Assembly (NCBI GenBank): GCA_965214945.1 | Contig: OZ244029.1 | Coordinates: forward strand, 2,480,001 to 2,544,000 | Direction: 5' to 3' | Source of the DNA: JAAXHB01 sp965214945 | Lineage (GTDB): Bacteria > Actinomycetota > Acidimicrobiia > Acidimicrobiales > Aldehydirespiratoraceae | DNA: 64,000 nt | Shown: one piece after another, positions 51,791 through 59,317 of the stretch | Layout of the letters: every line of letters starts with the position of its first letter | Position numbering within the stretch: position 1 is the first letter of the stretch | Notes under the pieces: generated by a model | The model's input: the letters and a program-made list of their open reading frames with translations, nothing else | Databases searched by the model: none | Told to the model about the DNA's origin: nothing | Translations under genes and position numbers: made by a program

Positions 51791-51943
51791 TCAGGACGGC
51801 CCCCCGCGGATGAGTTCTTGGAGCAGGTCGCGCAGCCCGCCGGTCTTGAGGTTGCTCATCACGCGGCCCGGCGTGGTCTCGCCCCGCTCCCACTCGTCCC
51901 ACTGATCCAGCAGCTTGCGCGGGTCTGGCGGGGGACGCTCCAT
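51791..51943 (-). CDS. 50-residue conserved-looking protein
   Basis: Starts MERPPPDPRKLLDQWDEWER and ends GETTPGRVMSNLKTGGLRDL plus LQELIRGGPS. TAGCCT on the minus strand (51955-51950) is 6 nt from the ATG, so the gene should be leaderless. The WDEWERGE and PGRVMSNLKTGGLRDLL segments look like a compact helical protein, and I believe similar small proteins occur in other actinobacteria, although I cannot search. It is just upstream of the NUDIX gene on the same strand. Function unknown. Confidence 0.65.
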   Translation of the reverse strand: MERPPPDPRKLLDQWDEWERGETTPGRVMSNLKTGGLRDLLQELIRGGPS

Positions 51944-51949
51944 CTTGTC

Positions 51950-51955
51950 AGGCTA
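51950..51955 (-). promoter_or_regulatory. -10 box of the leaderless 50-residue gene
   Basis: TAGCCT on the minus strand, 6 nt before ATG 51943. Confidence 0.5.
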
Positions 51956-52111
51956 CCGGCACCCCGGCCTGCTGATATCGGAGCGCCGGGAACCAGCTGC
52001 CGAGGTGAGCACTTCACAATCTGACGCGACACCCTCAGTCTGCTCATGCGGGAACCAGCCGGCTCCGACGAGCGTCAAAAGTATGTCAGTAGTATGTCCG
52101 GGGAGTTCTCC

Positions 52112-53599
52112 ATGAACATTCCAAAAAGCCCTGTCAGGCTCATGCGGCTGTTTGCCGCTCTGATGAGGCCCTTGACGCGGCGGCGCCGCTGGCTGTCTGC
52201 AGTGGTTGCCGCGGTGATCGCGGTGATGCTGCTTGCAGGCGGCTGCGGAGCGAACGACTCCGAAATGTCTGACGCCGCCGGATCCGAGTTCTTCGACAGC
52301 GGTTTCGTGGAGATGGATGAACAGTCGGTAGACGACATGTCAGCGAGCGACGACAGCTTCCCAGGCGACTCCGACGAGAGCTTGTACGCCGAGGAGCCCG
52401 CTTCGGAAGAAACACTGGGGATAGCCGATGCCGGCGGTCAGACGTCGCCCGAGAGCGGTGAATCGGAATCTGCGGCTCTGGCCGTGCCGACCGCTCAGAC
52501 GCTGGAGGACTTGGGCCGCGACATTGTGTACACGGCCACCATCGAAGTGGAGGCCGAAGACGTGGCCGCCGCAGGCGAGGAGGCGGCGCGAATCGTGGCG
52601 GGCCTCGGCGGGATCGTGTTTGCACAGAACACCGCCACCCACCCGAAGCCGCGCATCACTTTCACGTTCAAGGTGCTGCCCGTCGACTTCTCCACGGCAG
52701 TGGACCGGCTGGCCTCCGTGGGCGATCTGATGAGACAACAGATCAGCGCAGATGACGTGACCGAGCGGATCGTCGACCTCGAGAGCCGCATCATCACCTC
52801 CGTCGCCAGCGTCGCTCGCCTGCGGTCGCTGCTGGAGAACGCCACAGACCTCGACAACGTCGCCCAGCTCGAGCGCGAGCTGCTGGAGCGCGAGACCACC
52901 CTGGAGAGGCTGCGAGGCCAGCTTCGTACGCTGCGCGATCGAGTCGATCTGGCGACAATCACCTTCACTATCGAACAGTCGCCTGAGGTCCTGCCCGCCA
53001 CTGGCATCAGCGTGGCCCTGTGGGTGTCGGAGGGTGACGACGACCCCTGCCTCGGCGACCAGCATGTGGTTGCGAAGGCGGAGTCCGTCGTGAACTTCTG
53101 TCTAGAGGTGGAGAACCGCGGCGAGGCGGCACTCACCCGCCTCAGCCTGGAATCAGAGCCTCTGCGCCTGGCCGAGGAAACATTTGAGGTCGTAGAGGGG
53201 GGGTTCGCCCGGATCACCTCGGGTGAACGGCTCGTCGCCACCCTGCCCGTGCAGATGTCGGACGGACGCCTCGGAGGCCGGGCCGCAACCCGTGGGATAG
53301 AGCTTTGGGTAAGCGTGACCGCCACACCGGTGGACGAAGACGGTGAGGCGCTGGCCGAGATCAGCGACACCTCGTGGGTGGCGGTGGAGGTAACCGAAGA
53401 TGAGTCGCTGCCCGGGTTCACGGACGCCATCGGCCGCGGCGCATCGATGCTGGTCGCAGTCTTCAGCGTGGCGCTGATAGTCGTCGGAGCAGTGATCCCG
53501 TTCCTGCCGATCGCTGCTGTGGTCGCAGCTGTCGTCTGGTGGTGGAGGCGCCGCCGCGCCGCCAGAGGCCCCAGTGGGACCGAGCACCGAGACGCGTAG
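52112..53599 (+). CDS. DUF4349 domain lipoprotein
   Basis: The product is 495 residues from ATG 52112, which has GGGGAG 6 nt upstream; earlier in-frame ATGs at 52085-52094 lack such a site. Signal AVVAAVIAVMLLAGGCG carries the lipobox. An acidic Ser/Asp-rich linker (about 50-115) leads to the DUF4349 domain: RDIVYTATIEVEAEDVAAAG, the long coiled coil ITSVASVARLRSLLENATDL plus LERELLERETTLERLRGQLR, and VDLATITFTIE. An extra beta-rich domain follows (about 325-430), then a C-terminal membrane helix and basic tail. Usual family members lack the extra domain. It may tether envelope layers; function unknown. Confidence 0.85.
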   Translation: MNIPKSPVRLMRLFAALMRPLTRRRRWLSAVVAAVIAVMLLAGGCGANDSEMSDAAGSEFFDSGFVEMDEQSVDDMSASDDSFPGDSDESLYAEEPASEETLGIADAGGQTSPESGESESAALAVPTAQTLEDLGRDIVYTATIEVEAEDVAAAGEEAARIVAGLGGIVFAQNTATHPKPRITFTFKVLPVDFSTAVDRLASVGDLMRQQISADDVTERIVDLESRIITSVASVARLRSLLENATDLDNVAQLERELLERETTLERLRGQLRTLRDRVDLATITFTIEQSPEVLPATGISVALWVSEGDDDPCLGDQHVVAKAESVVNFCLEVENRGEAALTRLSLESEPLRLAEETFEVVEGGFARITSGERLVATLPVQMSDGRLGGRAATRGIELWVSVTATPVDEDGEALAEISDTSWVAVEVTEDESLPGFTDAIGRGASMLVAVFSVALIVVGAVIPFLPIAAVVAAVVWWWRRRRAARGPSGTEHRDA

Positions 53600-53735
53600 T
53601 GCAACGACGACCCGGATTCTGAGCCGAGCCCGAGCAAGGCACGCGCCCCGCAGGGGCGGCGTTGGGCCTGGAGGCTGGAGAAGGGCCCGCATCCGGAGGA
53701 CTCCGGTGACGGCGCTTAGGATTGCCGAAGCTGCC

Positions 53736-54674
53736 ATGGATGCCGACCGCTTCGCCGACGGCCGCCCGGCCGAAGACCGCCCGGCGCGGGAACGGGTGGC
53801 CCTGCGCTGGTACGGAGACTGGACAACTCTCAGCTCAGCGGCGGTGCTGCTGGCTCTTGCCCCGTTGGCGATTATCTGCCTGCTTCCATTCGCGTGGCTG
53901 ACGGCCTTTCTGCTGCCCGGCAACGTGATCGTGTGGATGGTGGCCTACTTCGCCGTGATCCCGGTGGCCATGGTGCCCGGGTTTGGGTTTCTCCAGGTCT
54001 GGCTTGTCGGCCGCAACACCAGAGCGCCGACCGCCGAGGAGTGGGATCGGCTTTCGCCGGCCTGGGAGACCGTCCGCGCCCAGGTGGACAAAGGCGCCAA
54101 GCGACGATGGCGTCTGCGCGTGATCGAGATCGACAACGTCAACGCCGCAGCAGCCGGGGGCAGCCTCGTGATGGTCACCGACTACGCGCTCCGCGCGCTG
54201 CCCGACGACGAGCTACAAGCGATCCTCGCACACGAGCTGGGTCATCACGCGGGCCTGCATCCGATCACGCTGCTGGCCCAGTCATGGCTGATGCGACCCA
54301 TCCTGTGGGCTGATTGGGCCGCAGTGAAACTGCACAACGCTCTCGGCGTGATTACGAACTTCAGCCGCATGAACATGTTCGTGCTGGTGGTGCTGCTGGG
54401 GGTTCAGCTCGTGATCCGGGTGCTGGTGCTCGTGCTGCGGCTGATCGTTCAGATCGCGTTCGGTACGCTGATGTTCTTCCAGCGCAAGGCCGAACACAAA
54501 GCTGACGACACCGCAGTGACGCTCGGATTCGGGGCCGGGCTCCTCAACGCTATGCACAGGTTTGAGCGCTATGAGGCGGAGAACGACTCAGCCCAACTGA
54601 GCTGGTGGTCGAACACCCATCCCACTCCTTCGAGCCGCATCATGCGGATCCTCGCCCGGATGGAGCGCCTGTAG
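53736..54674 (+). CDS. M48 family membrane metallopeptidase
   Basis: Zinc protease related to HtpX, for membrane-protein quality control. The product is 312 residues from ATG 53736. There are two membrane segments near the N-terminus (SAAVLLALAPLAIICLLPFA and VIVWMVAYFAVIPVAMVPGF), then the zinc motif ILAHELGHHAG near residues 160-170 (HELGHH). Two more membrane segments follow, and AEHKADDTAVTLG supplies the third ligand region. GTG 53706 is another possible start. It follows the DUF4349 gene by 136 nt. Confidence 0.88.
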   Translation: MDADRFADGRPAEDRPARERVALRWYGDWTTLSSAAVLLALAPLAIICLLPFAWLTAFLLPGNVIVWMVAYFAVIPVAMVPGFGFLQVWLVGRNTRAPTAEEWDRLSPAWETVRAQVDKGAKRRWRLRVIEIDNVNAAAAGGSLVMVTDYALRALPDDELQAILAHELGHHAGLHPITLLAQSWLMRPILWADWAAVKLHNALGVITNFSRMNMFVLVVLLGVQLVIRVLVLVLRLIVQIAFGTLMFFQRKAEHKADDTAVTLGFGAGLLNAMHRFERYEAENDSAQLSWWSNTHPTPSSRIMRILARMERL

Positions 54675-54743
54675 CCCCTTACTTAGGAGCCCGCCTACTT
54701 AGGGCCTGACAGGTTCAGGGCCTGGCCTTCAGATCCCTACCAG

Positions 54744-56999
54744 TCAGGGTCTGGCGTTCAGGGCCTGCCACACCCTGTGCGGGGTCAGCGGAGTCTCCAG
54801 GTGCTTCACTCCGAGGTGCGACAGCGCGTCGATGACCGCGTTGTAGACGGCCGGGATGGCGCCTATGGTGCCGGACTCGCCGATGCCTTTGGCGCCCAGA
54901 TCGTTCGCCCATGTCGGCGTGCAGACGCTGACCAGATCGAACCGGCACAGCTCCGCAGCGGAGATCACCGGATAGTCCATAAAGTTGGCGGTGAGCAGGT
55001 TGCCCTCCGCGTCGTACTCGATTCCCTCGAGAAGCGCCTGGGCGACACCCTGGGCGACACCGCCGTGAATCTGACCGGCGGCCAGCAGCGGGTTGATGAT
55101 GCGCCCGGCGTCGTCAACGGCGACCATACGCACAAGACGAGCGGCACCTGTCTCTGCGTCCAGTTCCACAGCCGCGATGTGCGCCCCGCTCGGAAACGTG
55201 GGATGCGGCGCCGTGAAATCACACGACTCGAACATTGCTTCGCCTAGAGACTCCGCTATCTGGGCCCAGCCGACGCGGGCGGTCGGCGACCCCGCCACTG
55301 TGAACGCCCCGGCCCGTGCGTCGTGAACTACGTCTGCGACGGCGGCCTCCAGAAGCTCGGCCGCAGAGGTGCGGCCCCGCTCGACGAGCTGCGAAGCCGC
55401 CGCGGCCACAGCGGTGCCGCCCAACTGCACCGACCGCGACCCGACCGTGAGCCCGCCGCGGGCCACCTCGTCGGTGTCGCCGGCGGTGACTTCGATCAGT
55501 TCGTCGGGTATGCCGGTGGCGTCAGCCGCGATCATCGCCCACACGGTGGCGTGGCCCTGCCCAGCGGAGGTGGCCCCGCAGGTGACTCGAAGGCGGCCGT
55601 CAGGGTGCAGCGCGACGGTCGCGTGCTCCCCGCTGGGGCCGCCGGCGGTGACCTCCACGTAGCAGCCGATCCCGATGCCGAGCAGGCGGCGGGCTCCGTC
55701 GGCGCGCCGGGCTTGCTGCTCGGCCCGCAGCATGTCGTAATCGGCGGTGTCGAGCGCGCTCTGAAGCGCCCGTGGGTAGTCGCCGGTGTCGTAGCTGGTG
55801 CCAATGCCACTGATATAGGGCTCGGTGAAACGCGGCACCAGGTTCTTGAAACGGACCTCCGCGGCGTCCATGCCGATCTCAGCCGCGAAGCGGTCGACCA
55901 TCCGCTCTACTGCGACTGTCGCCTCGGGACGGCCCGCGCCCCGGTAGGCGTTGGTGGACATGGTGTTGGTGACCACGTTGAGGGCGGTGAAACCAACGTT
56001 TCGGATCTCGTAGTTGCCGGTGAGCATCCGCTGCGTCAGGTTGGCGATCACGCCTGAGATCAGTGGGTAGGCCCCGACGTCTTGCACCGCGTCGAGCTGG
56101 TAGGCGGTGATGAGGCCCTCGCGGGTGCCGCCCATCGCCGCGTATTGGATCTGGCCCCGGCCGTGCGGCATCGACTGGAGGCTCTCTGAGCGGGTCTCGG
56201 TCCATTTGACGGGCCGCCCGACAGCCCGTGCGAAGTGTGCGAGCACCAGCTCCTCGGGGTAGGTGCGCGCCTTGGCGCCGAAGCTGCCTCCCACGTCGGG
56301 CACCACAACCCTCACCTGCTGGGGTGCCAGGCCGTAGATCGCGGTAAGCAAATCGCGCGTCGGATGAGCACCCTGACATGCCGAGTAGTGCACAAGGCGG
56401 CCCTCCCGCGTCCACCATGCGGCCCCGGCCCTGGCCTCTATGGGAGCGGCGGTGAGCCGCTGGTTAACGATCCGGCAGCGCACCACGGTCTCGCAGCCGG
56501 AGAAGTCTGCTCGCGAGTCGGAGGCTGTGCGGCTCAGCACGTTCGTGCCGTGACCGGAGAACAGCACCACCTCGTCGGCGGCAGCCGCCTCGGGGTCGAC
56601 GACCGCCGGGAGGGGCTCGAAGTCCACGATCACCAGCTCCGCGGCGTCGACCGCCTGCGCGCGCGTCTCGGCGACGACCGCGGCTACGGGCTGGCCGGCG
56701 TAGCGCACCGTGACGCCCGCCAAGAAGGGGCGTCTCATCTCGTCGGGGAAGCTGGGCACGACGTGCGGCACCCGCCCTAGTTCGGTCACATCCGACGCGG
56801 TGAACACCGCTACCACACCAGGCGCCGCAGAAGCGGCCTGCGTGTCGATGCTGGTGATCCGGGCATGGGCGAAGACTGAGCGCACGTACACAGCGTGGAG
56901 CACTCCCGGAATGTCCAGATTATCGACGTAGGATCCCGCGCCGGTCACAAGCGCCGCGTCTTCGCGCCGAGCGACGGGGTTGCCGAGGATGCTCACCAT
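54744..56999 (-). CDS. Xanthine-dehydrogenase family molybdopterin-binding subunit (CoxL form II-like)
   Basis: Large subunit of a molybdenum hydroxylase. The 751-residue product starts with DAALVTGAGSYVDNLDIPGV and has DVGGSFGAKARTYPEELVLA and the active-site loop NAYRGAGRPEATV, the AYRGAGR of form II CoxL-like proteins (form I CO dehydrogenases have AYxCSFR). GIGESGTIGAIP near the C-terminus carries the catalytic Glu. The small iron-sulfur and medium FAD subunits are not in the neighbourhood. The gene starts 24 nt after the AMACR-like gene, so the two are cotranscribed. Substrate unknown. Confidence 0.88.
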   Translation of the reverse strand: MVSILGNPVARREDAALVTGAGSYVDNLDIPGVLHAVYVRSVFAHARITSIDTQAASAAPGVVAVFTASDVTELGRVPHVVPSFPDEMRRPFLAGVTVRYAGQPVAAVVAETRAQAVDAAELVIVDFEPLPAVVDPEAAAADEVVLFSGHGTNVLSRTASDSRADFSGCETVVRCRIVNQRLTAAPIEARAGAAWWTREGRLVHYSACQGAHPTRDLLTAIYGLAPQQVRVVVPDVGGSFGAKARTYPEELVLAHFARAVGRPVKWTETRSESLQSMPHGRGQIQYAAMGGTREGLITAYQLDAVQDVGAYPLISGVIANLTQRMLTGNYEIRNVGFTALNVVTNTMSTNAYRGAGRPEATVAVERMVDRFAAEIGMDAAEVRFKNLVPRFTEPYISGIGTSYDTGDYPRALQSALDTADYDMLRAEQQARRADGARRLLGIGIGCYVEVTAGGPSGEHATVALHPDGRLRVTCGATSAGQGHATVWAMIAADATGIPDELIEVTAGDTDEVARGGLTVGSRSVQLGGTAVAAAASQLVERGRTSAAELLEAAVADVVHDARAGAFTVAGSPTARVGWAQIAESLGEAMFESCDFTAPHPTFPSGAHIAAVELDAETGAARLVRMVAVDDAGRIINPLLAAGQIHGGVAQGVAQALLEGIEYDAEGNLLTANFMDYPVISAAELCRFDLVSVCTPTWANDLGAKGIGESGTIGAIPAVYNAVIDALSHLGVKHLETPLTPHRVWQALNARP

Positions 57000-57023
57000 G
57001 TGCAGACCAGCCCGTCGCCGCGG

Positions 57024-58172
57024 TCAGCCGCCCACCGCGCCGCAGCGCCGCAGCCCTGCGATCTCCTCACAGGAGAACCCCGCGGAGGACAGCACCTCGT
57101 CGGTATCGGCGCCGGACCACCTCGGCGACCTCCGCTCAGGTTGGCCCGGCGTGCGCGACATACGCGGGATCGCGGCCACCTCAGTGCCGTCTCCATCGAC
57201 GAAAGTGCCCCGCGCCCGGTGGTGAGGATTGCGGGTGGCTTCACCGAAGGTGAGGACGCCGGCTACGCAGGCGTCGGTGTGCTCGAGCAGGTCGCGCCAA
57301 TCGTCTCGGGTGCGCGTGACGAACACCTCCGCCAGCCGGGCCCGCAGCTCTGGCCAGCGAGCCCTGTCGTACTGGTCGGGCAGGTCGTCGGCGTCGCCGA
57401 GGCCGATCAGCTCCAACAGCAGATCGTAAAAGCGCCGCTCGATGGGCGCCACCGACAGGTAACGCCCGTCTGCGCATTCATACACGGCGTAGAACGGTGC
57501 TCCGCCGTCGAACATGTTCGACCCGATCTGCTCGGAGTGGCTGCCTGCGGCGGATAAGGCGTAGAACACGCTGGCCAGAGAAATCACGCCGTCGGTCATA
57601 GCCACGTCGATCACCTGGCCGCGGCCGCTGCGGGCCGATTCCCAGAGCGCGCAGACCACACCGTAGGCCAGCGTCAGGCCACCACCCGCGAAATCGCCCA
57701 TCACCTGCAGCAGCGGCACAGGCGGGCCGTCGGGCGGACCGATGGCGCGGATCAGGCCGGTGAGCGCTTCATAGTTCAGCGAGTGGCCGGCAGACTGCGC
57801 CAGCGGGCCGGTCTGACCCCAGCCGGTGAGCCGGGCGTAGACGATCGCCGGGTTGCGGGCCGCCACCTCGTCGGGTCCGACGCCGAGCCGCTCGGCCACG
57901 CCCGGGCGGAACGCCTCCATGAACACGTCCGATATGGCCGCGAGTCGCAACACCGTCTCAACCCCCTCGGGGCGCTTCAGATCGACCGCCAGGGAGCGGC
58001 GGCCGCGATCCCAGGGCGAATAAGGCCTCGGCCTCGGCTCGGCCGGTGTGTTGCTCAGCCGATCAATGCGTGTCACTTGGGCGCCCATGTCGCCCAGCCT
58101 CAGCGCGCCGTATGGCAGCGCGCCGAGTCCGGCCAGCTCCAGCACTTTCACGCCCTCGAGCGGTCCGCCCAT
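57024..58172 (-). CDS. CaiB/BaiF CoA-transferase family protein (alpha-methylacyl-CoA racemase-like)
   Basis: Class III CoA-transferase fold; most similar to AMACR, which epimerises 2-methylacyl-CoA in branched-chain or sterol side-chain breakdown. The 382-residue product begins VKVLELAGLGALPYGALRLG, with GADVTRIDR-like GAQVTRIDR, LAVDLKRPEG, ARLTGWGQTGPLAQSAGHSL and the AMACR-like LLQVMGDFAGGGLTLAYGVV, where Asp of GDFAGGG matches the racemase acid. FDGGAPFYAVYECADGRYLS follows. GGAGGAG lies 5 nt before the ATG. Confidence 0.88.
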   Translation of the reverse strand: MGGPLEGVKVLELAGLGALPYGALRLGDMGAQVTRIDRLSNTPAEPRPRPYSPWDRGRRSLAVDLKRPEGVETVLRLAAISDVFMEAFRPGVAERLGVGPDEVAARNPAIVYARLTGWGQTGPLAQSAGHSLNYEALTGLIRAIGPPDGPPVPLLQVMGDFAGGGLTLAYGVVCALWESARSGRGQVIDVAMTDGVISLASVFYALSAAGSHSEQIGSNMFDGGAPFYAVYECADGRYLSVAPIERRFYDLLLELIGLGDADDLPDQYDRARWPELRARLAEVFVTRTRDDWRDLLEHTDACVAGVLTFGEATRNPHHRARGTFVDGDGTEVAAIPRMSRTPGQPERRSPRWSGADTDEVLSSAGFSCEEIAGLRRCGAVGG

Positions 58173-58377
58173 TCACGCTCCTCCGTACGCGTCTGATGGC
58201 ACTAGCCGGTGTGCGGGCACAACATGGCTGCACGCCTGCTCGGCCCGTGTGCCTTGAGGCCGCACGCTAATGTGCTACCAGGTTGTTGCGAGCCCCGAAA
58301 CTGTCGTCCTGTTCGGCGAGCACAGGCCGACAAGCACCGGCCGGCAACCGGGGAATCGAGCGGAGAGTCGTCTGAGC

Positions 58378-59214
58378 GTGACAGCAGCGGGCATGAGCGG
58401 GCCTGTCGTGAGTGCCGACTGGCTGGCCGACAACATCGGCAGCGTGGTGGTGGCCGACGTGCGTTGGTATCTCGACGGCCGCAGCGGCCGCGCCGCGTAC
58501 GACCGCGGCCACATTCCCGGTGCGCGATTCGCAGACCTCGACACCGACCTGTCGGCTGAGCCCTGCGCGGCGCTGGGCCGCCATCCCCTGCCGACCCCGG
58601 ACAGCTTTGCCGCGGCGATGGGCAGGCTCGGCATTGGCGACGACACTTCCGTGGTGGCCTACGACGACGCGGGCGGCGTCATCGCGGGCCGACTGTGGTG
58701 GATGCTCGATTCGCTGGGCCGGAGGGCGGCCGTCCTCGACGGTGGCATCGGCGCCTGGGCTGGGCCTCTTGAGACTGGCGTGCCGCGGTGGTGGTCTCCC
58801 GCTGAGTTCACCGCCCGACCTTGGCCTTCGGATCGATTTGTGAGCATTGACGAAGTCGACCAGCTGCGCGGCGATCCGGGTGCCTTGGTTATCGACGCGC
58901 GGTCGGCGGAGCGCTTCGCGGGCGTCGCCAACCCGATCGACAAGCGCTTCGGGCACATCCCCGGCGCTGTGAGCATGCCAGCTGACGCCAACCTGCGCGA
59001 CGGGCGCCTGAAGTCTGCTGAGGAACTGCGTGGTCGTTACTTGAGCGTCGGCGCCGGCGACAAGACGGTTGTCGCCTATTGCGGAAGCGGCGTGTCGGCG
59101 TGCTGCAACCTGCTGGCTCTGCGCCGGGCCGGCCTGGCCGATGGCCAGCTGTTCGTAGGGTCGTGGTCGGCTTGGGGAGGCGACCCCGACCGGCCGGTGG
59201 AGACGACCCGCTGA
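58378..59214 (+). CDS. Thiosulfate/3-mercaptopyruvate sulfurtransferase (tandem rhodanese)
   Basis: Moves sulfur from a donor to cyanide or a thiol. The 278-residue product from GTG 58378 (GGAGAG 10 nt upstream) has two rhodanese domains: an inactive N-terminal one (ADVRWYLDGRSGRAAYDRGH, IPGARFADLDTDL) and an active C-terminal one with the Cys loop VVAYCGSGVSACCNLLAL. ATG 58393 is another start. The gene is divergent from the AMACR operon. Confidence 0.88.
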   Translation: MTAAGMSGPVVSADWLADNIGSVVVADVRWYLDGRSGRAAYDRGHIPGARFADLDTDLSAEPCAALGRHPLPTPDSFAAAMGRLGIGDDTSVVAYDDAGGVIAGRLWWMLDSLGRRAAVLDGGIGAWAGPLETGVPRWWSPAEFTARPWPSDRFVSIDEVDQLRGDPGALVIDARSAERFAGVANPIDKRFGHIPGAVSMPADANLRDGRLKSAEELRGRYLSVGAGDKTVVAYCGSGVSACCNLLALRRAGLADGQLFVGSWSAWGGDPDRPVETTR

Positions 59215-59317
59215 GCTACTCCTCAGCCCGGCGTTTTCTCTGACGACAGCCGGGTTCGCTCATGAGCCGGAGCAGATACCGTCACCTGCCGCTGAACCCG
59301 AGGGCTACCTGCGGGCC

